Assembly (NCBI RefSeq): GCF_000002425.4
Contig: NC_037254.1
Location: 14,915,850 to 14,979,849 of the forward strand
Direction: 5' to 3'
DNA: 64,000 bases
From: Physcomitrium patens
Lineage: Eukaryota; Streptophyta; Bryopsida; Funariales; Funariaceae
Shown piece after piece: positions 13,690 to 25,406 of the stretch; within the stretch, counting starts at the first letter, position 1; each line of letters begins with the position of its first letter. The notes below the pieces were generated by a model, which saw only the letters and a list, made by a program, of their open reading frames with translations, was not told the DNA's origin and ran no database searches. The translations under genes were made by a program, and so were the position numbers.

Positions 13690-15859
13690 GATTTTTCTTT
13701 ATATATTTTAATATAATTCACATATTTTAAGATATTTATGTTTGTCACATAGTGCTTGAGCTTATAGTTATTAAGTAAGATTTTTTTATTTTTTGTTTTT
13801 TAAAATTGTTGTGAATAAAATTTTAAAAACTTTATCTGTATGTAATGTTTGCAAAACTTATCTAATCTTTAAGTGTGATATCATTTTGGAAATGACACTT
13901 AATAATGAAGAGTGAAATCATAATAAGGTTTTGTTTTAATTGAATATGCAAAAGACAGTTGTGCAAGTCATAGAATCAATTAGTAAAAGTTTAGGAATGT
14001 GATTTGGTTGGTCCATTTAAGCATGTCAAGAGATGGAAAAAAAAGAAAAAAGAAAAAAAAAGAAAAAAAAAACATGTGTAAGATTGTAATGATTAACATT
14101 CTTCAAATGTTTATTGCAATTTTTTTTTTTTTTTTTTTTTTTTTTTGTAAAAAATGGATTTTCAAAGATCTTTAATTGATCTCATTTAGAATTTTCAATT
14201 AGTAAATCTTGAAATATAATCATAAGATGAGATTGAAATAGAATAAGAGAAAGCTCATAGTGGTAAAGTTGGTAGAGTTTACAAAATTAAGAGATTGTTA
14301 TTAGTAGAGACTTTATTGTTGTGTTATTATAAGAAGGTGGATTTTGTGAAATATAACCCAATCAAATTACAATATGTGCAAATGACTATGGGACCAAAGT
14401 AGTGGAAAGTCATAGCAAATGGTTTGTAGAGAATGAATATGCATAGAATCTAATAACAAATTCAAGATAAATAGGAGTGATTATCACCAAACTTCAAGAA
14501 ATTACATGACTATGAAAAAAAAATATCATTTAGTTAGTTGAGTTATTTTTCTATGAATCCCTTGTACAGAAAAACCATCATGTAAGATTTCTAAAGGCAC
14601 CACAAGATTAAACTATCTACTTAGTAATATTGGAGTGGTTTCTTAAAACTTTGTAGTTGTCGATACTTGAAGCTATCTCCTTGACAATAGAATGACAGCA
14701 CCTTTTAATAATATATTATAAAACTTCTTAGTTGATTTTTTGAATATTTTATATAGAGATATTTTTATATTTATTTTATAAATAAAATATAAATATTTTT
14801 TGATATTTTTATACTTAATAATGATATTTTATGAATTATAGATAATAGTGAATCATTTATTGATTATTCTACCAAAAAATATTGCTTATCAATGAAGGCT
14901 TCAAATGATACATCAACTTCTATGGATAAGACTAGGCTTGAATTTCTTAAAGCCATTTATAGCAGATATGATCATGAAAATATTTATCACAAAGAAATTA
15001 TAGACTTAGACAAAAAAATAAAAAATTGTAATAAAAAGAATTGTGCCATCTTGATATGATGAAACTTGAATGTAAGACAATAAATAGTTTTATTGCTAAG
15101 AAGCAAGGTTATGTAAATATTCTTTTTAATTTAAATGATGCCATGAAAAGAATTAATATATTTTTTTTTGAATAAGCAATATTTGGAGTCATCATCTATG
15201 ACTTACTCATTTTAAGTATGTTCTATTATATCAAGAAAATGACTACTAAGAAATAAATAATATTTTATGTATAATTTTTTAATTGGCTATTTTTTATTTT
15301 ATTTTTTTGATAATATTAATGATTGATTTTCTTAAAATTTACATTTATTTTTAGTTTAAAATTAATTACTATATTTTTTTATGAAGGTCATGCAACTTAG
15401 ATAATTCCAATAGTAGACTTGAAATTGCTCTTATAGAGGTAGTAAGATCACCAATTGGAACTACGGTATAATTGACAACTCATAAAATATTTGAAAAGAG
15501 TCAAACAAGCAAAATACCAAGAGAATCAACCTTGATAATTTTAAAATATAAAATAAAAGCTGATTTTTTATTTTTTTATAATTTTTTATCATTCATTTAC
15601 TTATGAAATTTGAATAAGTATTTTAAGAAGTATTTATTTATATGGTTGACAAGAATAATATATTTAGATCAAAGTGTGGTCTTTATTATATCAAACCACA
15701 TACAATTTATAAGTAAAAATAATTTGTGAAATAAGTGATGTAAGAAGATTTGGAAGATTTTTGTCAATTTTTTTGATTATTTGTTTTAACTATTTTACAT
15801 GTTTGTGATTTAGTATATAAAGAATCTTCTACATGGACTAATTAATATTATAGGGCGAC

Positions 15860-16452
15860 TAATAAGTATGTCTAATTTTTTTTTCATTATATTGAGAAGA
15901 CTTGAAACCAAAGACACTTATAATTCTATAGATAGAATTTTTGGCAATGATGACTCAATAAGTGTGAAATTTTATAAGTAATTTATTATCACTTTAATCG
16001 AAATTATTTTTCCTTTATATTTAAAATGGCTAAAAAAATAAGATTTATTTAAAGTAAAACTTAGGTTTGAAAATATCCATGGTATACTACAATGTTGTGG
16101 TGTTTTTAATTGTTTTCATGTCCTATTTGATCTATCTTATAAGATCCAAATCAATAGATTGGTACAATTATAATCATAATTATTTTACAATAATTTAAGA
16201 AATTGTAGATCATAAAGCTTAGTTTATAGATATTTTTATGGACATCCTTGAATTAATATATGATTCTTATATACTTCTAATATCAAATCACTTCAAAGAT
16301 GTAATTGTGGAAAAATCATTGAATGGAAGAAGAATAAAAATTGAAGATATTGATATTATTAAGTTGATTATAGTCAACGCAAGCTATATTGGTGATAAAA
16401 ACCTAGAATGAAACTTTTTAGATTATATGATGAGTTTAACTTTAAGCACTTA

Positions 16453-16486
<34 letters not shown>

Positions 16487-16725
16487 AATTGAGCATTTAT
16501 TTAGAATTTTGAAAGGAATGTGGAAGATTTTACAAAATCCTATAAAAAATCTTGACTTGAAAAGAATTCCAAGCTTGATATTGGCTTGTTGTTTGCTCTA
16601 TAATATTGTCATAGATAGAAATGATCTCATTGATAAGTCTATTATTTTTTGGAGATACCACAACTTAAGATATAGAAAAAAAGTAGTGAAAAATGTACCC
16701 AAAGTAATTGTGAACAACCACAAAT
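15860..16725 (+). pseudogene. PIF/Harbinger transposase (DDE superfamily) pseudogene
   Basis: Broken frames read, in family order, as LETKDTYNSIDRIFG (helix-turn-helix-like segment, near 15900), FENIHGILQCCG (near 16065-16100, where family members have an IDGTH motif carrying the first catalytic Asp, lost here), VDHKA followed by FIDIFMDI and IYDSYIL (near 16205-16280), then IEHLFRILKGMW (16485-16520) and LACCLLYNIVIDRND (16585-16630). These match the usual HARBI1/PIF nuclease layout. Stops and frameshifts occur throughout, so no active enzyme is made. The reading is cut at 16725 by element A. The short reading GNCKKFVSIRSN from 23176 may be its displaced C-terminus in a shifted frame, directly before the right inverted repeat. 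Confidence 0.65.
16453..16483. repeat. AT microsatellite
   Basis: A TA dinucleotide run inside the transposase pseudogene, interrupting its reading frame. Confidence 0.85.
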
Positions 16726-17274
16726 TGTTAAGGATATAAATCTCAAAGAAAGAAAATCCTCAATACACTCTTTTATCACTGAAGAGAACTAGAAAGTCAT
16801 TCAAAAGATGATATAATATTAACTAGAAAGGCTATTGCCAAAAACAAGAAGAGTAGAAAGTCTTGAAACAAGACTAAGACTAGAAAGGCGTTGACAAGAG
16901 TGAAGAAGGCTTCACTCCTGCCTCTATATATACTATCTAACTAAGAGCTACGTGGTGATGTCCTATAGGACCTCCAACATGTGTTGACTTTGCTAGCCAC
17001 ATGTTTTATCTTGTAAGATAAGTTATCTATGTACACGCCACGTAGTTGGCTTGTTCTACAAGTTACTACATGGAGATAACTTGTTCCACAAGCTACTAAT
17101 ACATGGTTAGCTTTTTGGCCAAGTTTCTGACCTACAAACACATCTAAAGTCAAAACCACGTCTATGAAGCTTTTAAGAAGCTTTTCTAGAAGACTTTATG
17201 AAATTATTCTATATTTATCTACTTCTACTTAATCATATAAGTAATTATTGAGGTAAATATATATGTCCATGATA
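16726..17274 (-). repeat. 3' LTR of element A
   Basis: 549 bp, matching 22622-23170. On the plus strand the right end reads TGTCCATGATA, a decayed form of the TGTCA terminus. A perfect TTCTAGAA, an inverted heat-shock-element pair, lies at 17184-17191. The polypurine tract AGAAGAGAGGATAA (minus strand) directly adjoins its right edge at 17275-17288. Confidence 0.9.
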
Positions 17275-17315
17275 TTATCCTCTCTTCTAGGGACGAGTTC
17301 CATGAGGAGCGGTCT

Positions 17316-17738
17316 TCGTATGTTAAAGAAGTCCAAAATGCGGCAAATTATATTTGTTACATACTCCAATCTTTGCTCCCTTCGAAGATGGTTGATAGGT
17401 CCTCTCAACCATGTATAGTGTCCTATACTAGGGCAAGAAGATCACCCTGTTATTTGGTCATTGTTGAGGTGTTCATAACTTCCTTCAAATAAAATATTTA
17501 GAACACCGTTAGGAGTTGTTTTCACCTCTAATAAAATTACTAAACATCGAAAGTCTCTTCCAAGGTTTTGATACCAAATACGTTGTATCTCGCCATCTAT
17601 TTGAAAAAAGACATGTCGTTCTTGAGGATCTTTATCTTGATTCCATCGTCTTGAAGGTTGTAACAATCACAATGTCTCGTTTGGTAAGTCCGCAAATGAA
17701 AGCTCTTAAGTTAAATCTGCTGGTTGTTGATGCTCCAT
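17316..17738 (-). pseudogene. Extra ORF of element A, downstream of the chromodomain (decayed)
   Basis: Read on the minus strand from an ATG at 17738, this frame is collinear with the intact 140-residue ORF of element B (28758-29180). Shared segments include GEIQRIWYQ (B: GEIQRVWYH), GRDFRCLVILL (B: GRDSRCLVILL), LNNDQITG and the ending DFFNI (B: DFLNI). Several stops break it here and the terminal stop is lost. It lies between the chromodomain and the 3' LTR in the same orientation as pol. I do not recognise the protein family. Conservation between two diverged elements argues that it was once coding. Confidence 0.65.
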
Positions 17739-19900
17739 CTCATCACAAATACATAGAAGCTATACTGAAAGATAGAAGGTAGAATATTATTTTCCTTTGA
17801 TCTTGATTTATAGCAAAGGTTTGCTATTCTTCATGTTAGTTTTGATGGATGTCGTTGATGAAAGACTTCAACTTTCTTTGCTACATTTACAAGATTCTTT
17901 GATGGCTCCTATGTGCATTCACTAATATCATATTTGTGCCAATGAACAAGATATTCGAACCTATTTTGGTGCCACCTTGAGTCTAAGACTTCTTCTACCT
18001 CAAACTCTTGATTATTATCCACTTCTATAGGAGGGAGGTGGCATTTGTCTTCTTTCCAAGATATTCAATGTCTTATACGGCTCCAGAAGAGACACGTGAA
18101 ATACAAGGTGGATCTTCATAGACTCCAATAGATATAATCGATAGGCAACAAGATTGATTTATTCACAAATAGGAAAAGGTCCTAGCCTACGATAATCTAA
18201 TTTATCACAAGGACGAGTAGTCTTGATATTACGATGAAGTAAGCATACCTTGTCACCTATATTATATTGTAGTTACTCCTTGCAATAAGCATCTACGTTG
18301 ATCTTTTGTCATTCTTAAGCTTCCTGTAATTGTATCTTCATTGTTGTATGTAGCTCTGACAAGCGATTTGCTAAATCTTCTGTCGTAAGATTATTAACTT
18401 TTAAAAAGTCAAAAGTATCAAGACATGGATGATAACCATACTTGGCAAAGAAAGGTGTTTATTGAGTGGAAGAATGTACCAAATTATTATATGCAAACTT
18501 TGCCAATGGTTAAAGAATTGTCCAATCATCTTGATAATAGTTGATGGTACATTTCAAATATTGCTCTAGAACTTGATTTATCTATTCCGTTTATCCATCA
18601 GTTTCAGGATGAAAAGTTAAAAAAAGTTTTATATCCACCTTTAGAATCTTGAATAGGATTCTCTAAAATCTTGATACCAATTGAGTCCCCCTATCCAATA
18701 TAATATCCTTTGGTAATCCATGATAGCAATAGATATTGTGAATGAAAAGCTTAGCTATTTCTTTACATGTGATAGATTTTGTACATAGTATAAAATATTC
18801 CATTTTGGTAAAACGATCTACTATCATGAATATAGAGTCATAAGAACCTGAGATTGGAAGACGTGTGATGAAATCCATAGAAACAAAAGACCATAGTTGT
18901 TCTGAAATGGATAATGGCTAAAGAAGTCCATAAGGTTGATGACGAGGAGTTTTTGATCTTGAGTAAACATCGTAAGATTGTACAAAATCTTTGACTGCCT
19001 TTCTCATTTGCGGCCACCAAAAATCCTTGGATATTAGTTCCAAAGTTTTATTGTACTCAAAATGTCATGTTGTTGAAAAGTCATGAAGAGCTTGAAGAAC
19101 ACATAATCGAGCTTCATCTTTTGGAACATATAGGCATCCTTCAAAATATAATAGATTATTCTTGAATTCAAACTTGAAAGTATCATGTGACTTAGAGGAA
19201 GTATCCTTGATATCCTAAACAAGAGGATCAAAGGATATGCTTGATTGAATTTACTTCACAAATATTGAATCAACAGTCAATGTTGAATCAATAGTCAATG
19301 TTGATTTTATAGCTCAAAGATGAAAATACTTAGGCTTCAAGAAAATTGATCTTTGTTAATCAAAAGATGCATCTTCTTCTTTTGATACAAGATAAGAACG
19401 TCTAGAAAGAGGGTCTGATAGACCTTGTTGTTTTTTGGGTCAATAAGTGATCTTGAAATTGAATTTAGATAAAGACATGCTCCAACGGGCTTGACAACAA
19501 TTCAAGACACGTATTGACATGAAATACTCGAGGTTCTTATGATTTTTATATATGGTAACTGAACTTGAGGTGCCTTCTAGATAATGACGCTATTCTTGAA
19601 ATGAATCTACAATTACAAGGAGTTCTTTGTAATAGATTTCATAATTAATCTTGGCTGCTAAAAATTTCCTTGAATGAAAAGCTATTGGGTGGAGTTTGTC
19701 ATCTGTTCCCATTTGTGATAACACGGCACCTACAGCAAAATCTGATGTGTCTGTTTCTATAAAAAATGTCATGGAGAAGTCAACGCAATATAAGATTGGT
19801 ACAAAAATAAATTCCTTTAAAGCATCAAATGATGCTTCTGTTTCTTTATTCTATTCAAGTTTGTCTTTACAAGTCAAACGTATAAGTGGAGCTGCAACTT
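17739..19900 (-). pseudogene. RNase H - integrase - chromodomain part of element A pol
   Basis: Minus-strand frames show RNase H (19590-19772: [18 protein letters not shown] and FHSRKF), then an integrase core (18663-18878: MDFITRLPISGSYDSIF, IVDRFTKM, and DRGTQLVSRF with the second catalytic Asp), then a chromodomain near 17870-18015 (EFEVEEVLDSR and FEYLVHWHKYDISECT). Frameshifts and stops separate these pieces. The chromodomain is thought to guide integration to particular chromatin in this family. Confidence 0.85.
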
Positions 19901-20685
19901 GAGAAAAATTCTTGATGAAGATTTGATAGTATTTAACAAAGCCTAAAAAGTATTGCACATCTCGTACTGATCTTGGAATCTTCTAATCCATGATAGTTTG
20001 AACCTTCTTAGGATCCATCATAAGACCTTCGTTGGAAATGATGTATCCTAAAAATTCAACTTTAGTAGTGTGGAATATACACTTTTTCAACTTGGCATAT
20101 GATCCTGCATCTCTAAGTTTCTGTAACACACAACAAATATAAAGCTCATATTCTTATGTGTTCTTAGAGTAGATTAGAATGTCATCTAAATAGCAAACAA
20201 TGAAATCATCTAAAAACTCACAAAAAATATCATTCATAAGATATTGAAAAGTGGCCAGTGCATTTGTGAGTCCAAAAGGCATGACATTATATTCAAAATA
20301 TCCATACTTAGTTCAAAAAGAAGTCTTCCATTCATCTCCTTTTTTGATACGAACTAAGTTGTATACTCTTCGTAGATCTATTTTGGTATAAATCTTTGCT
20401 TGATCGAGTTAGTTAAGAAGTCCTGAAATCAAAGGCAAAGGATACCTATTTTTGATGGAGATCTTATTGAGTCCTCGATAATCCATATATTCATAGAGAT
20501 TCATCTTTCTTCTTCACAAATAAGATAGGAGCCCCGACTGGAGATTTAGAATGGCATATGAAGTTCTTTGCCAAATTCTCATCAATGTACTCCTTTAATA
20601 TAGGTAATTCATTCTGCGATAAGCTACAGATTAGTCCGAATGGTGATTGAGTTGCTTCTTGCAGATCAATTGAACAATCATAAGG
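19901..20685 (-). pseudogene. Reverse transcriptase of element A (broken)
   Basis: The catalytic YLDD is intact at 20181-20192 on the minus strand, inside a context like [14 protein letters not shown], as in Ty3/gypsy RT. Frameshifts and stops on both sides prevent a full-length product. The segment follows the protease frame directly. Confidence 0.85.
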
Positions 20686-21426
20686 TCAATGCTTGGGGAG
20701 AATATCTATATTTTTCTTTTTAAAAACGTCTTGGTATTCTTGATATTGATTAGGAATACCACTTGACGTTGTTTCACCATTAGAAATGGGTGTAGCATAT
20801 ATAGCAAAAGATGATCCTTCTTTTGTAGCATGCATGAAAACTTTTGCACCTACTAATAAATGTTTGGACATATTAGACTTATGTACTTCTACTTTATTAA
20901 TGCGATCTTTGATTATACTATCAAGAAAGTTAAGGTTATGAGAAATCCAATCTATTTGAAAATTATATTTTTCTACCATTGATAATCCTAAAATAACCAG
21001 ATTAAAGGGAGATTTTATTACATTAGATAGTACTATACTGTTATGATCTTTAATTGCTATATCTAAAGGAATAGTTTCATGGATAACATTTCCAGAAGAC
21101 AACAAACGACCATCTATGACTTCTATATATACACATTTAACTTTCTTCACTAAAGGTATTTTTTGATTTTTGGCAAAATCTTCATCTATAAAACATGTTG
21201 AGGCTCTTGAATCTAACAAGGTAAAGACTTTGTAATTATTAGGTCCTAAATATACTTCTATTATAAAATAAGGTGAGGGGTCTGAGGAGAGGATATGATC
21301 TTTATTAGGTGTTGCAAATGATTCCAGTCGCACAATCCTTATTGTAGCTGGAAAAATTCGTTTTCCGACACATTTTCTTTGGTAATTGTGCTCCTCATTT
21401 TGTAATTGCATTACTTCTTTAGACAA
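20686..21426 (-). pseudogene. Aspartic protease region of element A pol
   Basis: An open stretch of about 246 codons. The retropepsin motif, normally LLDSGAS, reads LLDSRAS here, replacing the Gly next to the catalytic Asp. Further family segments are NVIKSPFNLVILGLS and QIDW. The frame lies -1 relative to the upstream gag frame and overlaps the gag zinc-knuckle end. There is no ATG at its start, which fits expression as a gag-pol fusion. The mutated motif and loss of RT downstream make it non-functional. Confidence 0.8.
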
Positions 21427-22406
21427 TGTTGAGTAGTGTATTTAGCTTCTCCACAATATAAATACAACTCCTCTTGGCAACATCAAGTCTTTTCTTGCTT
21501 TATGAGAGGTTTAAAATGTATCATATCAATTTGCACTGGTTCCAACTTTGACAAATATGTTTCAGAAAACTTGAGAGATGTTGCCATTACTTGACCTGTT
21601 CCTCTTCAACCAAATCTTTATTCTTGATGTCTTTCAAATAAATGATTGTCGCATGCAATGGCTTGAGTAATAAATTGTTTCATAGATTCTACTTTTGGCA
21701 TTGCTAATAACAAATCTTTGACGCTATCCTTCAACCCATATCAAAATTGGTTGATAAGTGCTTTGTTGTTCGAGTCCATGTTGCAAGCGAGATTTTAGAA
21801 TTTGACAGTATATATAGTGGTTGATCGTGATGCTTGTCGTAAAGATAAAAACTTGGTCTGTATTGCTCGTTCTCAATCACTTTCTTCAAATATCGTTGTA
21901 AACACTTCTAGGAATGAATTCAAATTATAAAGGAGTCGTGAATCTTTTTCCATTAAAGGTGTAAATCAAGAGAAAGCACTTCGTGATAGTAGTGCGTCTA
22001 TGAATCCAACTTGGATAAATCCATCAAGATATTGGAAAGGATGCAACTTTAGATAGAGCTTGACTTGTTGCAAAAATCTTCAAAATTTTGACCTTGTTCC
22101 ATCAAACTTCTCAAGCATACTAATCTTTGTCCTTGTCATACTTGTAGAAGCAAAACTCCATGAATTTGGTTGTGACGTTGATCTATTTGCTTCTTTTAAC
22201 TACACAACTTCTTGTCGTAGACTCTGAACTTCTTCTATAGGCGTAGGCATAGTACTTCCATGCTTCACATTGGAAATACGTGAGATTTCCACTCTTAGAG
22301 TGTTGACAAGCTCATGAAGATTTGTCATAGTTACAAATCTATTCTCACTTCCGTTGAGAGTAGTATCCATAAACTTTCCTTCTATAGACAACTCAAATGA
22401 ATTCAA
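21427..22406 (-). pseudogene. gag of element A (broken)
   Basis: Starts at an ATG (22406) with NSFELSIEGKFMD and NTLRVEIS, closely matching the gag start of element C (35311). It ends at a zinc knuckle near 21430-21475 that reads YLYCGEAKYTTQHC, where the first Cys of the CCHC box has become Tyr, followed by LKK and a stop. Frameshifts break the middle. Confidence 0.75.
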
Positions 22407-22621
22407 AAGTTAAATTAGAAGAGGATAATCCGGAACCTCTAAAAACAAATACCTCAAAGAGAGGTAATCTGCTCTCTTTAAGGAAAGGATTAGTGTTAGA
22501 AAATAAGATTTTTTGTTTAAAGGTAGGTAGTCCACAACCTTCAAAATATAATAATAGAAGTGGAATAATCCACTCACTTCTAAAAAAAGATAAAAATAAT
22601 ATGTTAGCACTCTTGTCAAAC

Positions 22622-23170
22622 TGTGAAGGACATGAATCTCAAAGAAAGAGAATCCTCAATACACTCTTCTATCACTGAAGAGAACTAGAAAGTCCCTCAA
22701 AAGATGATGTAATATTAACTAGAATGGCTATTGCCAAAAACAAGAAGACTAGAAAGTCTTGAAATAAGACTAAGACTAGAAAGGCATTGACTAGAGTGAA
22801 GAAGGCTTCACTCTTGCCTTCATATATACTATCTAACTAAGAGCTATGTGGCGATGTCTTATAGGACCTCCAACATGTATTGACTTTGCTAGCCATATGT
22901 TTTATCTTCTAAGGCAAGTTATTTGTGTATGCACCGTATAGTTGGCTTGTTCCACAAGCTACTACACTGAGATAACTTGTTCCACAAGCTACCAATACAT
23001 GGTTAGCTTTTTGGCCAAGTTTCTGACCTACAAACACATCTAAAGTCAAAACCACATCTATGAAGCTTTTAAGAAGCTTTTCTAGAAGACTTTATGAAAT
23101 TATTCTATATTTACCTACTTCTACTTAATCATATAAGTAACTATTGAGATAAATGTATATGTTTGTGACA
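22622..23170 (-). repeat. 5' LTR of element A
   Basis: 549 bp; its minus-strand start is TGTCACAAACATATAC and its end CCTTCACA. TTCTAGAA lies at 23080-23087. The minus-strand sequence right after it is GTTTGACAAGAGTGCTAAC, which lacks the TGG expected of a standard tRNA 3'-end primer site. Confidence 0.9.
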
Positions 23171-23545
23171 CAAATGGTAATTGTAAGAAATTTGTATCAA
23201 TTAGAAGCAATGGCCATTTCAATAAATAAATTTTGAAAGGGCCTAACATTGCTTGAGGTTCAAACTTTGTTTTTTAAATTGATTTTTGGACTTGTACAAT
23301 TTTCTTTGCATCCTCAATTGAAACAAAATCTCATTATGATCTTGCTTTTTATTGTTAAGTGCCATTTTCGAAATAATATCACACTTGAAGATTGGATGAG
23401 TTTTGTAAAAGTTATATATGGATGAAGTTTTTAAATTCATCCATAATGATTTAAAAAATTATACTTAACAACTACAAGCTCAAGGGATATGTGACACAAA
23501 ATGAAAATGTATTATAATACGTAAATTACATAAATGAGGAAAGTA

Positions 23546-24889
23546 AAAGTATTCTTCTTCATGAATATATTGCAAGTACGCCCCAAATCACATAGTGCTT
23601 CACTCCCTTACACATGGAAGTGCAAAATTTGAAATTGGGTGGACTTTGATTTGAGGGGATCACTGGATGTGGGTAATGTCCAAGAATAACATTGTCCTCC
23701 TATTGAGCATGGTATGGTAGGAGGCCCTTACAGGAGTGGATAGGGGAATCAGTCTGGGAAGATTTCCTGTGCCCCATTGGATCAGGGGACGACTGATCAC
23801 GCACACTCTGTGCAGAGTAGCAGCCGAGGCGATTATCACCTGCCGTGTAGCACATTAGTATAGAATCAGAAGTCCTGTAACTCTACAGTAATGTGCGTAG
23901 GGTAGGGCTGTAACTTTGGGGGTCGGTGGCGGGGCACGCGCTGTTGTGCGGTGGACAGGTACTGTGTTACCTTCCCCCCACTTCCCCACCGCTGCTCCCC
24001 CCCAATCCCATGATTCATCTTGCGGATGGCGGACAAGCTCTGGAGGTTGTCTAGTGGACTAGCGTTGCCTGGTAGATGGCATGTCATCCATACCCCATCA
24101 GCAGTGGAGACGCGTTGTGCGCCGCACTAGATACAACATAATAAAATGCGGTACTTACTACCAGGTGTGGGAAGCAAAGGGGACTGTGTCCATAGTCCGT
24201 CACCGTTGCAAAGCTCTGTTGGTCGGTGTATCTGGTGATGGAGCAATTATAAACACGGCGATGCACATGACCAGACGCCAGTCAACCGTCTTTGTCATTA
24301 CGGTCAACCGATCGCTGTGCGATGCCTGCAACGTCCTTTACAGAGGACGAGCAAGACCTGTCCTTGAGAGTGCTACCGTGACACATGTCATGTTACTATC
24401 GTCCATTCGGAGCACCCAGTATCATCTAATTAGCGGTCGGAGGTGTGCCTTGTTTCTCAAGCGCCAACACTCGACAAGTACAGAGTTCGCGGAGATCATA
24501 GTTAGCTTCGGTTGTTTTCGTGCTTTGTCTTTCGAACTGGTGCGAAGTGTGACTCTAGAGTTGGTTGGAGGGTGGTGGGTCAACTGCCTATATATCTAAA
24601 ATCGACTAGTACGACTTGCCGGCACTCGCTTGAATGGAAAGCTTGGCCGGCACCGATACCAGTACGTGCGGATATATTTTGAGCGTATCGTAATGATTTT
24701 GAGCTACAAGGAATCAGCAGCACCACATTTAAGAATGGGTGAGAATCTATCTGGGGGCACGAGATAGAGTAAAGCAGCGAATTGGAGGACGATTGCCTCT
24801 AATTCCACGTATTGGCGCGGTAGTTTTGTTCTTTCCAGGTTGTCGTGTGAACTAAACCTTGTCTCATGGCTAGTGCAAATCAACTGGGT
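23546..24889. other. Low-copy DNA upstream of the glutaredoxin gene
   Basis: GC content is clearly higher than in the flanking transposons and I see no retroelement similarity. A plus-strand frame of 172 codons (24081-24599) has no recognisable domain and is probably chance. It may contain distal regulatory sequence. Confidence 0.5.
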
Positions 24890-24896
24890 TATAAAA
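24890..24896 (+). promoter_or_regulatory. Candidate TATA box of the glutaredoxin gene
   Basis: TATAAAA at 24890-24896, about 160 bp upstream of the ATG. Transcription would then start near 24920, giving a 5' UTR of about 135 nt. A second, weaker TATA-like word lies near 24970. Confidence 0.45.
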
Positions 24897-25055
24897 TGGC
24901 AGCAATCCACCTAGATCACAGTACCCAGTAACCAGTGAGCAAAGGAGGCAGAAGTGGAACTCGAACAGGCATAATTATATGCACAGAACAAGCTGATAGA
25001 GAAGAAGGGTACGGCAAGCGAATTAATTACATCACGATAGACAACGGCAGCTAGG

Positions 25056-25406
25056 ATGGTGGACTCGCAGGGAGAGGAGCAGCGAATGGCGCGGGCAATG
25101 CAGGAGATAGAGAAGCTGGTGCAGGAAAATGCTGTGGTTGTGTTCAGCCAGAGCGGGTGCTGCATGTGTCATGTGGTAAAGCGTCTCTTCTGCAGTCTGG
25201 GAGTGGGGCCAACTGTGCACGAACTCGATGAACGGAAGGAAGGTGGCGACATGGAGAAGGCATTGCTGCGCCTCAACAACAAAGTTGCGCTTCCTACCGT
25301 GTTTGTGGGCGGCAAACTGGTGGGGGGCGTCGATGCTGTCATGGCTGCCCACGTGAGTGGGAACCTTGTCCCCCGCTTGAAGGAAGCCGGAGCTCTTTGG
25401 CTGTAG
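25056..25406 (+). CDS. CC-type (ROXY-like) glutaredoxin
   Basis: A complete 116-residue frame without introns, as usual for this family. The thioredoxin fold is evident: strand AVVVFSQSG (26-34), active site CCMC (35-38), cis-proline segment LPTVFVGG (79-86), GGVD (90-93) for glutathione contact, and C-terminus AGALWL (111-116), the ALWL ending typical of ROXY proteins. CC-type glutaredoxins are land-plant specific. In Arabidopsis they bind TGA bZIP factors in the nucleus and repress or alter their activity in flower development, defence and nitrogen signalling. The first ATG gives the usual N-terminal length. No neighbour is operonic. Low-copy DNA surrounds it, then retrotransposons on both sides. 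It is the only gene here that looks intact and host-derived. Confidence 0.95.
   Translation: MVDSQGEEQRMARAMQEIEKLVQENAVVVFSQSGCCMCHVVKRLFCSLGVGPTVHELDERKEGGDMEKALLRLNNKVALPTVFVGGKLVGGVDAVMAAHVSGNLVPRLKEAGALWL

Larger units (their letters stand above)
16726..23170 (-). mobile_element. Ty3/gypsy chromovirus, complete but decayed (element A)
   Basis: A 6445-bp element on the minus strand with two LTRs of 549 bp each (16726-17274 and 22622-23170), bounded by perfect 5-bp target duplications CAAAT (16721-16725 and 23171-23175). Domain order on the minus strand is gag, zinc knuckle, protease, RT, RNase H, integrase, chromodomain, extra ORF, polypurine tract, 3' LTR. The integrase-after-RT order and the chromodomain place it in the chromovirus branch of Ty3/gypsy. 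Many stops and frameshifts break gag and pol, so it is not autonomous now. It is inserted in the Harbinger-like transposase. Confidence 0.93.
13690..23545 (+). mobile_element. Decayed PIF/Harbinger-like DNA transposon, split by element A
   Basis: The segment 13690-14018 matches the reverse complement of 23236-23545 over about 310 bp. Shared words include CACATA, CTTGAGCTT, AAGTGTGATAT, CACTTAA and TTTTGTTT in the same order, allowing for decay. Between these inverted repeats lies a broken transposase on the plus strand (15860-16725). The exact outer ends and the target duplication cannot be fixed because both ends are mutated. Element A sits inside. A purine run (14039-14070) and a T tract (14120-14147) mark the inner side of the left repeat. 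An alternative reading is two unrelated inverted copies of a smaller element that happen to flank the transposase. Confidence 0.55.

Noticed and set aside
16941..17159. Minus-strand 72-codon frame inside the LTR of A
   Set aside because: It lies wholly within the LTR. LTRs of this family are non-coding and the frame is not kept in the other LTR.
24081..24599. 172-codon open frame upstream of the glutaredoxin gene
   Set aside because: No domain or compositional signature of a protein is seen. It is flanked by overlapping frames on the other strand, and GC-richer DNA yields such frames by chance.
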